6,371 nt of DNA, taken from contig JBEKZQ010000371.1 in assembly GCA_049509675.1 (NCBI GenBank), positions 1-6,371 of the forward strand, in the 5' to 3' direction. Shown in pieces: positions 1-5,051 of the stretch. Numbering within the stretch: position 1 is the first letter of the stretch; each line of letters opens with the position of its first letter. The notes under the pieces were generated by a model. That model did no database searches, was not told where the DNA came from, and saw only the letters and a list, made by a program, of their open reading frames with translations. This stretch comes from JBEKZQ01 sp049509675 (GTDB taxonomy: Bacteria > Planctomycetota > Planctomycetia > Pirellulales > Thermoguttaceae). Position numbers and translations under genes: made by a program.

Positions 1-2
1 AG

Positions 3-110
3 CAAGAAGGTCTTCACTACAACACCTTGCGGCCAAAGAAACGCCATCGCCATTGGACTTACATTCACGGACCGGCCCAAATCATTGCATTTTCCCGCGC
101 AACAGCGTAA
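3..110 (+). CDS. Possible C-terminal end of an unidentified gene (partial)
   Basis: An open frame enters from the left edge and ends at a TAA at 108-110. It gives 35 residues ending in the segment WTYIHGPAQIIAFSRATA. The composition (aromatic and basic residues, then a hydrophobic end) looks more protein-like than the competing frames here. The RPKKRHRHW stretch is vaguely like the basic end of a recombinase or transposase, but I do not recognise the family. The upstream part lies outside the window. A second frame is also open from base 2 to 289, so the reading could be chance. Confidence 0.25.
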   Translation, partial: QEGLHYNTLRPKKRHRHWTYIHGPAQIIAFSRATA

Positions 111-211
111 CTTGGGCTAACCTGGAGGCCGCTGACTTTCAAGAAACCGCTGCACATTCGCCCAAATCCGGCCAATTCGATCGCGGCGGGGCTTCTTTAT
201 CTGAAATGCCA

Positions 212-229
212 GTTGCCGAAGTCGGCAAC
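212..229. repeat. Short perfect palindrome
   Basis: GTTGCCGA, a 2-base centre, then TCGGCAAC: eight matching bases on each side. The centre is too short for a comfortable RNA hairpin loop, so a protein-binding dyad is more natural than a terminator. No gene is anchored nearby, so its role is unknown. Confidence 0.4.
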
Positions 230-315
230 CCCCGCATCTTTTCAGAGAGACGGCGTCTGGTTCTCCCATCCCGACCGGAAATCTAGTACGGATGCCGCGC
301 GGGACACGGCTGTAA

Positions 316-332
316 CCGTCCCTAACCGTCCC
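316..332. repeat. Decamer repeat CCGTCCCTAA, first pair
   Basis: The 17-bp sequence CCGTCCCTAACCGTCCC is 1.7 copies of the decamer CCGTCCCTAA. The identical 17-mer recurs at 381-397, 65 bp further on. Read on the minus strand the unit is TTAGGGACGG. Function unknown; it may belong to a dispersed genomic repeat family. Confidence 0.7.
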
Positions 333-380
333 ATCTGCCAGCATGCTCGCGAAAGCAGCGCTCAGGCATACCCCAAAACA

Positions 381-400
381 CCGTCCCTAACCGTCCCTAA
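381..400. repeat. Decamer repeat CCGTCCCTAA, second pair
   Basis: Two perfect tandem copies of CCGTCCCTAA. Together with 316-332 the CCGTCCC core occurs four times within 85 bases, in the same orientation, as two pairs 65 bp apart. That is far beyond chance spacing for a 10-mer. Confidence 0.75.
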
Positions 401-983
401 TGGGCGTCTCCGGAACTGGCCGGCGGCAGAGGGGACGCGGTGGCACCGCAAACAAAGGCCAATTTGGGCCGCAGGCGGGCAGGCGGGTACGAAGGGGCCA
501 ACTGGCTTGAGATCGCCGCACAGCGGGGCACGTGGGGCCGCACGAAGGCCCAACAGGGGCTGGCCGTGGCGGTGCCAGCGAGGCGATGGCGGCAGAAGGA
601 ACCTTTCCCGGGAAATGATTGGCAAACCGTCGCGATCTGTGGCCAGTGCGAAGCAGGCACGGCGGTGGTGGGCACATGGTGAAAGGCAGCAGGCCGTGGC
701 ATGGGAACGTCGCTGCCAGGAACGGCGGCTGGATGATCAGGGCGACACACGGCCGCTCGAAAGCAGACGACCGTACCGCGTTTGTGACGTAGAAGGCCAC
801 CAGGCCAAGGAAGATGACGCTGCAGTGGAAAGCCGTGCTGGGAGAGCATTGCAAGGCAGCCGCTACAGGTCGACCGACAAGCAAGCCTGAAGACAGGAGC
901 CTGGAAAGCCCAGACTGTTGCATCAAGTGCGCCACCGCTGTCGTCTTCGGCACATTGCACTGAGCCTGCGTCGGTGAGGCACG

Positions 984-1003
984 CGAATGGCACTAGCTTA
1001 AGC
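984..1003. repeat. Left terminal inverted repeat of the IS
   Basis: CGAATGGCACTAGCTTAAGC is the exact reverse complement of 3044-3063. The match stops on both sides: the outside bases G and A differ, and inside TTCCGG differs from AAAGCC. This is the end downstream of the transposase gene. Confidence 0.8.
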
Positions 1004-1298
1004 TTCCGGCTATCCGTTTCGCCGTTGGCGTCCGGTGAACAGTGGCCGTAGCGTGGCTCCTGCGGCGGCCCCGGCGCGCTGGACAGTTTTTGGGTAAAGT
1101 TAAGGTGTGCTGTTTTGTGGTCGACTAGCGGCCCGCAACACCATCGCATTGTGATCCTGCTCATGCGGCGTGCCTGAGGGTGTCTTTGTTCGAGGGTAAG
1201 AGCGACAAACGATAATGCCGTTGGGCATTGCGACACGGTCGACTCGGCAGAAAGAGAGAGAACCGCCATTGGACGTTTGCGACTTTGCAAGGCGCGCA
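1004..1298. other. Non-coding part of the IS downstream of the transposase
   Basis: About 295 bases between the left inverted repeat and the transposase stop codon. I see no passenger gene. It contains one small perfect hairpin, AATGCC-GTTG-GGCATT (1214-1229), about 70 bases past the stop codon in the direction of transposase transcription. It is not followed by a clear T tract on the minus strand, so a terminator role is weakly supported. Confidence 0.5.
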
Positions 1299-2669
1299 CT
1301 AGAACCATTTGGATCGGTGCTGCGGCAGCTTGGCAATATGTCGAGGTTGCGTTAGCCTGGCGGCCGGCTTCGGGCGTCGTTTGCGTGCCCGCGGTTCCCA
1401 GCGTCCGGGCCGATCGCCTACGCGGTGGTAAGCAATGGTGGTCAGCATCGCATCAATCAACAACCCGCGATCCTCGGGCTGGGCAGCTTCAATCTTCGGA
1501 GCAAAGGCAGTCAGGGCTTGCTTGGCTCCTTTGAAACTCACCTTGCGAGGTTCGATATCGTTCTCGTTGGCGGCAACGGCCATGACCGTGCGGAGTAAGT
1601 TGTACGCCAGCAAGTGAGTCCAGATCTCTTTGTGAACCATGTCGGGTGTCTTGCAACGCAGGATGTCCATCTGCATCGTACACTTGATCGATCGGATATC
1701 GACTTCTCCTTCCCAGCGGTGCTCATACAAAGCGCCTATCTGCTTGCCATCGATCGACGGCGTGAGAATCGTGGTAACGACTTTGAATTGCTGGGCGCGA
1801 TTGTTCTTGTCGCGCGCGTCCACCGTCACCTGCCGCATCAAGAGCTGCTTGGGGTAGCTTCGGTATTTTTCTCCCGTCATTCCTCGCGGCTTGTTGGGAC
1901 GCTGCCACACGAGTATATCGCCATCAGGCCTGCTTTCTGCTACGCGACTTCCCGTTCGCTCATACTGAGCGTGAGCAACAAGGTCGATACCTCGATTACG
2001 CAGTTCGCAAGCGATGAAGTAATCATCGAACAAGGCGTCGGCAAGCACCACATCACCGGGTTTAAGGGTGCCATACATGCGTCGGAAGAGACTCGTTTCG
2101 CCGGTGCCCTTGCCTGCGTACTGCGCGATGGCCAAATCGTGGCAAGCGCCGGTCGCCAGCGAAAGCAGTAACGTGATCCGCGCGAGAGGAAACCCTAGAC
2201 CTGCCGCTTGCTGGGGCGGCTGCGGATACATCGCTCGGTTCTCGGGTGTGTCCGGCATCGAGACACTCGATCCGTCGAGAATGAACACCGAGCGAGCGTT
2301 CCATTCCCACCGGTCATCAACGCTCGTGTGTAACTCTTCCGCTGTCCGCGTTGCCAAAGTGGAGAGAACACTGGTGGGAATATGACTTCGCGCGTTGCAG
2401 TAGCTGGCCGTTTTTGGTGAGCACACCGTGATGCCATTGGCTGCACGGTGTGCAATGATTCGCGACACGGTATCGCGGCAACTGTGGTCTTCGCTGAGTA
2501 CCTGACTTAGGAAACCCCAGATCGTCGTCACTGGGCTGAACACTCGGTCCCGATACCGCACGCCATGTTCGTTGAGCACCTCTCGAATGCTGGCCTCAGT
2601 TAAGATGTCCGCAAAAGGGAGTCCCTCATTGCGCGCAAAGCGGGCGCGCACCGCATCCAGGTTCGACAT
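1299..2669 (-). CDS. IS4-family DDE transposase
   Basis: This encodes the 456-residue transposase that cuts and rejoins the ends of the insertion sequence. The first catalytic Asp is D132 in ILDGSSVSMPD and the second is D211 in VLADALFDD. The third acidic residue, E322, lies in the family signature Y315-x2-R318-x3-E322-x6-K329 (YEHRWEGEVDIRSIK), a full YREK match. The N-terminal ~70 residues (FADILTEASIREVLNEHGVRYRDRVFSP) resemble the usual leading domain of planctomycete IS4 transposases. The C-terminus is strongly basic (RARKRRPKPAARL). The frame is also open upstream to 2882, but ATG at 2669 gives the normal family length and start; the extra 71 codons cover the hairpin and untranslated leader. 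The ribosome-binding site is weak (GGCAGG-like) and lies in a hairpin. No internal stop or frameshift is seen, so it may be active. Confidence 0.92.
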   Translation of the reverse strand: MSNLDAVRARFARNEGLPFADILTEASIREVLNEHGVRYRDRVFSPVTTIWGFLSQVLSEDHSCRDTVSRIIAHRAANGITVCSPKTASYCNARSHIPTSVLSTLATRTAEELHTSVDDRWEWNARSVFILDGSSVSMPDTPENRAMYPQPPQQAAGLGFPLARITLLLSLATGACHDLAIAQYAGKGTGETSLFRRMYGTLKPGDVVLADALFDDYFIACELRNRGIDLVAHAQYERTGSRVAESRPDGDILVWQRPNKPRGMTGEKYRSYPKQLLMRQVTVDARDKNNRAQQFKVVTTILTPSIDGKQIGALYEHRWEGEVDIRSIKCTMQMDILRCKTPDMVHKEIWTHLLAYNLLRTVMAVAANENDIEPRKVSFKGAKQALTAFAPKIEAAQPEDRGLLIDAMLTTIAYHRVGDRPGRWEPRARKRRPKPAARLTQPRHIAKLPQHRSKWF

Positions 2670-2699
2670 GGAATCGCCTGCCGGTTGACGGCGATTCCA
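2669..2699 (-). promoter_or_regulatory. Hairpin covering the transposase ribosome-binding site
   Basis: A perfect inverted repeat with 10-bp arms (2669-2678 and 2690-2699, TGGAATCGCC and GGCGATTCCA) and an 11-base loop. On the transposase mRNA the 3' arm ends exactly at the A of the start codon, and the weak GGCAGG site straddles the loop and that arm. A folded mRNA should therefore initiate poorly. Such 5' hairpins are known to block transposase translation from read-through transcripts in IS10 and IS50. The same use here is inference. Confidence 0.6.
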
Positions 2700-3043
2700 G
2701 CCGCCTGATTGGAACGCGATGCACAGGGGACCTATTCCCAGGCAGCAGTGCCCGGGTGTACTTCCATGCCGTCGGTCGAAGTGGCTGCCTCGCCGGAATG
2801 TGCTACGCTGATCTCCGCGACCAGCCGTCATCATATATACGTCTGTATCGATCTGACCTGTTCGCTCACTCGGCTTCGACAAATCCGGAGCACCAGGAAT
2901 TCAACTTGCGTTATTCGAAGTTGTGGGCACGTTTCGTGTTATGTCGCACGTCAGGCCCACGCATTTCGGCTATGCCAACTGTCGCCCAAACGCCAAAATA
3001 GGCAAGTTGAGGAAATCATAACGAGGCCGCCACCCGAGGCTTT
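2700..3043. other. Leader part of the IS upstream of the transposase
   Basis: About 345 bases between the start-codon hairpin and the right inverted repeat. No separate gene is convincing. A plus-strand frame runs through it into the PIN remnant (2709-3290), but its first ~118 codons show no PIN features and look accidental. An imperfect dyad (GGGACCTATTCCC, 2727-2739) and a small hairpin (CAACTT/AAGTTG, 2902-2923) are present. I find no strong sigma70-type promoter for the transposase, only a TA-rich patch at 2832-2839. Confidence 0.45.
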
Positions 3044-3063
3044 GCTTAAGCTAGTGCCATTCG
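3044..3063. repeat. Right terminal inverted repeat of the IS
   Basis: GCTTAAGCTAGTGCCATTCG is the exact reverse complement of 984-1003. It lies upstream of the transposase gene and directly abuts the surviving PIN coding sequence, which becomes recognisable at codon 3063-3065 or just after. Confidence 0.8.
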
Positions 3064-3290
3064 TCACATCGGCCGACGAGATCATTTCCCGATCATTGGT
3101 GCCTGCCGCCGCAAGATTGGATGCTCCGAACATAGCCTCGGCGGCTGTCGGGGGCGTAGAATATCTGCTGACGCAGAACTGCCGACATATTGCCAATGCC
3201 CACGTCCTTCCGCGCGTGTACGACGTGCTTGAAGGACTGGGACTGCCACGGTTGCTGATTTGCACACCGGCCGGATTCCTGGTAAAATAA
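3064..3290 (+). pseudogene. C-terminal half of a VapC-like PIN-domain toxin, truncated by the IS
   Basis: About 75 codons remain, ending at TAA 3288-3290. The stretch LDAPNIASAAVGGVEYLLTQNCRHIANA matches the well-known C-terminal pattern of VapC-type PIN proteins (usually DALHIAVAA-x3-DYLLTWNCRHIANA), followed by the typical ending LICTP. PIN proteins are Mg-dependent RNases and usually the toxin of a VapBC pair. A full protein is about 140-170 residues. The first part, with the N-terminal catalytic Asp and the central Glu, is missing, and the surviving sequence begins at the IS right end. Only one acidic active-site residue (the Asp of LDAPNIA) and the Asn of TQN remain, and the usual His (DALHI) and Trp (LTWN) are changed to Asn and Gln. 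It cannot be a working nuclease as it stands. The open frame continues leftward into the IS, so a fusion peptide could be made, but it would lack the catalytic half. Confidence 0.75.
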
Positions 3291-3401
3291 GCCACACGCG
3301 AACTATTACTGGCGGAGTACAAGGGAGACGTTCACGCCTATGTCCAAGATGCCCGTCAGCGTGCGCTGGCTTCCGGGCGCCCAATCGCCGCCCGTCGCAC
3401 T
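3291..3401 (+). pseudogene. Remnant of a small antitoxin-like gene without a start codon
   Basis: Directly after the PIN stop codon, in the same frame, the DNA reads ATRELLLAEYKGDVHAYVQDARQRALASGRPIAAR. This resembles the short proteins often found beside this kind of PIN gene (pattern: xRE-x-LAxxY-x-xD-(V/L)-xA-x6-RxRQ-x-xSGR). Those begin about ten residues earlier with Met and a VEEVR-like segment; here the place is taken by the PIN end FLVK and a TAA, and no ATG or GTG is available in frame. The frame stays open to 3513-3515 but is antisense to the XRE gene from 3402. It is either a decayed antitoxin or a gene whose start was lost when the PIN gene decayed. The family match is from memory of the pattern, so moderate confidence. 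Confidence 0.4.
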
Positions 3402-3746
3402 TCACACCGGCGCATCCGCCAACTGGACCAGGACGGTCTTGCCGACAGCCTGGGCGTAGCGCATCAACGTGTTCATGGTGACGTTCGGGTTCTCGTCGTT
3501 TTCCAGCTTGCTTAGCGTGCCGCGATCGATGCCCGAGCGCGCCTTGACGTCGGCAAGGCTCAGCCCTTGGCGCAGACGTTCTTCCCGCAGCGTCTTCAGT
3601 ACTTCTCGAAGCAACACGCGCGGCTTGGCGGCTTTGGCCCGCCGCCGGATCTCCGGCAACTCCGCAGCCACTTGCTCGCGGAGGCGCTGGTAGCGTCCCG
3701 CTTCCTCGTCCGACAACGCTCGATCGCGCACGATGCGCTCAGCCAT
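3402..3746 (-). CDS. XRE-family helix-turn-helix regulator (HigA-like)
   Basis: A 114-residue DNA-binding protein. Residues 1-55 are charged and helical, rich in Arg and Glu. Residues about 57-105 form a typical lambda-repressor-like (XRE) domain: RLRQGLSLADVKARSGIDRGTLSKLENDENPNVTMNTLMRYAQAVGKTV, with the recognition helix near 72-84. A short beta-like tail (LVQLADAPV) follows. Many such proteins are antitoxins or autoregulators, but no intact partner toxin is present. The start ATG at 3746 has a GAGG site 8 bases upstream, inside the stop region of a tiny upstream ORF. The gene is convergent with the PIN/antitoxin remnants and its stop codon sits at their end. A consensus sigma70-type promoter drives it. 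No sign of decay. Confidence 0.88.
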   Translation of the reverse strand: MAERIVRDRALSDEEAGRYQRLREQVAAELPEIRRRAKAAKPRVLLREVLKTLREERLRQGLSLADVKARSGIDRGTLSKLENDENPNVTMNTLMRYAQAVGKTVLVQLADAPV

Positions 3747-3749
3747 TGC

Positions 3750-3776
3750 CTAATCCTCGAAATGCCGGATCGCCAT
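3750..3776 (-). CDS. Eight-codon leader ORF (MAIRHFED) before the XRE gene
   Basis: ATG at 3776 runs eight codons to TAG at 3750-3752, three bases before the XRE start codon. It has a better Shine-Dalgarno site (GGAGG at 3782-3786, 5 bases before the ATG) than most genes here, and the predicted transcript starts only about 12 bases upstream. The ribosome-binding site of the XRE gene lies inside this ORF. It may couple translation, or it may be the remaining tip of a HigB/RelE-like toxin gene that was deleted in frame with its stop. Both readings are inference. Confidence 0.45.
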   Translation of the reverse strand: MAIRHFED

Positions 3777-3781
3777 CCTTT

Positions 3782-3786
3782 CCTCC
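3782..3786 (-). promoter_or_regulatory. Strong Shine-Dalgarno site of the leader ORF
   Basis: GGAGG (within CCGGAGGAAAGGATG on the minus strand). It serves the mini-ORF start at 3776 and not the XRE ATG, which is 30 bases further on. Confidence 0.6.
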
Positions 3787-3794
3787 GGTGTTGA

Positions 3795-3823
3795 ATTATA
3801 TGCCAACAGACGCTCGGTGTCAA
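3795..3823 (-). promoter_or_regulatory. Perfect sigma70-type promoter of the XRE gene
   Basis: TTGACA (3823-3818), a spacer of exactly 17 bases, then TATAAT (3800-3795): full consensus in both boxes. The expected transcription start is near 3788, giving a leader of about 12 bases to the mini-ORF and 42 to the XRE ATG. A direct repeat ACACCG occurs at 3815-3820 and 3786-3791 on this strand, 29 bp apart (about three helical turns) and bracketing the -10 box. It could be an autoregulatory operator. Confidence 0.8.
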
Positions 3824-3830
3824 GATCGCA

Positions 3831-3858
3831 TTGAAATCCCATCCTTGCTTGGCATAAT
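3831..3858 (+). promoter_or_regulatory. Candidate divergent promoter on the plus strand
   Basis: TTGAAA (3831-3836), 16-base spacer, CATAAT (3853-3858); each box is one base off consensus. It points away from the XRE promoter, toward the exported transglutaminase-like gene. It would leave a leader of about 160 bases. Confidence 0.35.
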
Positions 3859-3926
3859 CGCCCCGCCAGTTGGGTTGGGATTGGGCCGGCAGCCTAATGG
3901 CAAGGAGAGGCACGCATAACGCCAGC

Positions 3927-3955
3927 TTGCGAGACGGCTCGACGGCTCTTACAAT
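3927..3955 (+). promoter_or_regulatory. Candidate promoter with tandem-octamer spacer
   Basis: TTGCGA (3927-3932), 17-base spacer, TACAAT (3950-3955). The spacer is almost entirely two tandem copies of GACGGCTC (3933-3940 and 3941-3948), a possible binding site between the promoter boxes. A start near 3962 would give a leader of about 65 bases to the ATG at 4027. Confidence 0.35.
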
Positions 3956-4026
3956 GGCAGCGTGTGTCGGGGGGACTGTTCGTCGGCCGAGCGGCGAACC
4001 ACTCGATCAAGAAAGGGAAATTGTCC

Positions 4027-4836
4027 ATGCGCAACGTTTCAGCTTTATGCTGCGGCGCGGTCTTGGCAGCAGTGGCTTTGTTGTTCTGCCGCAGCGGATG
4101 GTCCCAAGAGCGGACGGCCAGGTTGTTGGACGCGGCGCGCGAAGAACTTCGAGTCGCCAGGCTTTCGGAGAAGGAGATCCAGGTACGTTTGAAGATCGTG
4201 GAGAATGTCGCCACGGTAAAGGCCTACTATCCCCATGCCGATGGCGGCCGGCCTGAGAGTCGCAATTCAAAATACTGGAAGCTGAACCAAGACGGTTCCT
4301 TCATACCCCGGGGAAGTCCCACGCAGGCCATCCGGGATCTCTGGCGGACCGAGAGTGGAATCCGCTGTGCCAAATTATCGGCTCTCGTCATGCTCAAGGC
4401 CATGATTGACGTGGCGAATGTGACGCGCCTCGCCGAACTGGACGACATGCTCCAGGGCAAAGTCATTCCCAATGAGCTGCCCAAGAAAGGGATCGGGACC
4501 CTCTTCGATAAGCCTGATCCCAAGAAAGGGGATGTCTTCCAGACGGCGGAGCTCCTCCCCGGCGACGAAGTATGGTTCGAGAATCCCTACTTCGAGCGTC
4601 TGAGTCGCTCGCTACAGCGAAGATACGTCGGGCAGGAAGGTCACCACGTCTTCTACATCGGCGGCGGGAAGGTCATGGACATGTACAGCCGAATGCCGCT
4701 GTCCGTGGAGGACTTTCGAAAGACTTTCCTTCGATGGAACAGTGTGAGAATCGTGGCCGAGCAAGAACAGTGCGGACCGAAAGCCGCGGATTTTCAGATC
4801 AAGGCCGTCCGGCGCGTGATTGTCGACAAGGCGTGA
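4027..4836 (+). CDS. Exported transglutaminase-like (Tgl or NlpC/P60-type) protein
   Basis: A protein of 269 residues. Residues 1-27 form a signal peptide (MRN, then a hydrophobic run AVLAAVALLF, and a likely cut near SGWSQ), so it probably acts outside the cytoplasmic membrane. The remainder looks like a cysteine-peptidase-fold enzyme. Cys114 sits at the start of a helix in TESGIRCAKLSALVML. Then comes LPGDEVWFENP (177-187), as in Tgl and NlpC/P60 proteins. After that, GQEGHHVFYIGGGKVMDMY (202-220) offers Glu204 and His206 or His207. Bacillus Tgl, which crosslinks Gln to Lys side chains, has the same order: Cys, then PGD-x-x-(Y/F)F-x-NP, then Glu and His. NlpC/P60 peptidoglycan hydrolases are the alternative. 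The frame is also open from GTG 3964, but ATG 4027 starts exactly at the signal peptide and has an AAAGGG site about 9 bases upstream. No partner or substrate gene is visible; neighbours are divergent (XRE) or separated (GH16). Confidence 0.6.
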   Translation: MRNVSALCCGAVLAAVALLFCRSGWSQERTARLLDAAREELRVARLSEKEIQVRLKIVENVATVKAYYPHADGGRPESRNSKYWKLNQDGSFIPRGSPTQAIRDLWRTESGIRCAKLSALVMLKAMIDVANVTRLAELDDMLQGKVIPNELPKKGIGTLFDKPDPKKGDVFQTAELLPGDEVWFENPYFERLSRSLQRRYVGQEGHHVFYIGGGKVMDMYSRMPLSVEDFRKTFLRWNSVRIVAEQEQCGPKAADFQIKAVRRVIVDKA

Positions 4837-4973
4837 CAGGACCGACTTTGGTCAGCGACGTGCTCCACGGCCGCGCCAAGGGCAGCGGCAGCTAGTCGAG
4901 TTGGTTGAAGGCGGCGCGGCACATTCCGTGTTGATAAGGCCCATAGTGATTTCCGCGTATTAACAAAACTTGG

Positions 4974-4998
4974 CTCCGTGACTGCATTAGGCACGGAG
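4974..4998 (+). promoter_or_regulatory. Hairpin in the leader of the GH16-type gene
   Basis: CTCCGTG (4974-4980) and CACGGAG (4992-4998) form a perfect 7-bp stem, with an 11-base loop. It lies 53 bases before the start codon at 5052. No T run follows, so it is not an ordinary terminator of the upstream gene. It may shape the 5' leader or be an operator. I see no good promoter pair between 4837 and 5051. Confidence 0.35.
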
Positions 4999-5038
4999 TT
5001 CTCGGTACGAATCTCATCCCCCTTGCCTCCCAGGATCC

Positions 5039-5044
5039 AGGAGA
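5039..5044 (+). promoter_or_regulatory. Strong Shine-Dalgarno site of the GH16-type gene
   Basis: AGGAGA, 7 bases before the ATG at 5052. It is the best ribosome-binding site on the plus strand here and fixes the start of the gene, which matters because an in-frame stop follows 17 codons later. Confidence 0.7.
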
Positions 5045-5051
5045 ATCAGGT

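Larger units (their letters stand above)
111..983. other. Region without a convincing gene
   Basis: Several long open frames exist on both strands (for example 213-890 plus and 397-1308 minus). Their translations are dominated by Arg, Gly, Trp and Pro or by Cys, Ser and Pro, carry no recognisable motif and overlap each other, as expected for open frames in GC-rich non-coding DNA. The minus-strand frame runs across the proposed IS end at 984-1003, which also argues against it. The region holds the CCGTCCCTAA repeats (316-332, 381-400), a palindrome at 212-229 and a tandem octamer CAGGCGGG at 472-487. From about 560 to 890 the plus strand is noticeably rich in G and A. It may be an intergenic spacer or a decayed gene. 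Confidence 0.5.
984..3063 (-). mobile_element. IS4-family insertion sequence, 2,080 bp, complete by its inverted repeats
   Basis: A perfect 20-bp inverted repeat (984-1003 and 3044-3063) brackets an intact IS4-type transposase gene on the minus strand. The recognisable PIN-domain coding sequence begins right after the right repeat, which supports that position as a true element end. The flanks inside the element are long for this family: 295 bp between the left repeat and the transposase stop, and 374 bp between the start codon and the right repeat. The total is therefore at the upper end for IS4 relatives, and a nested arrangement (an IS inside an older element that owns the outer repeats) cannot be excluded. 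No direct target duplication longer than 2 bp is seen when the repeat edges are shifted base by base, which suggests deletion or recombination at one end after insertion. Confidence 0.75.

Noticed and set aside
213..890. 225-codon open frame on the plus strand
   Set aside because: Very rich in Arg, Gly, Trp and Ala with no motif or good ribosome-binding site; it crosses the decamer repeats and overlaps several other open frames, as expected for GC-rich non-coding DNA.
46..1274. Shared 11-mer CGCCATTGGAC near 50 and near 1265 as a direct repeat
   Set aside because: Only 11 bases match, without extension on either side; likely chance.
397..1308. 303-codon open frame on the minus strand
   Set aside because: Runs straight across the IS inverted repeat and overlaps the transposase end; the Cys/Pro/Ser-rich translation resembles no protein family.
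1614..2171. 185-codon plus-strand frame inside the transposase
   Set aside because: It is the antisense shadow of the transposase gene, which carries the real DDE and YREK motifs.
2709..3062. Upstream extension of the PIN frame into the IS
   Set aside because: The frame is open, but its residues show no PIN N-terminal features (no early catalytic Asp, no central Glu) and it lies inside the IS, so I count only the part from 3064 as PIN-derived.
4870..4920. GCCGCGCC/GGCGCGGC inverted repeat after the transglutaminase-like gene as a terminator
   Set aside because: Arms of 8 bp are separated by 35 bases and no T tract follows; in GC-rich DNA this is weak evidence.
4931..4963. TTGATA ... TATTAA as a promoter for the GH16-type gene
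   Set aside because: The spacer would be 21 bases, too long for a standard sigma70-type promoter.
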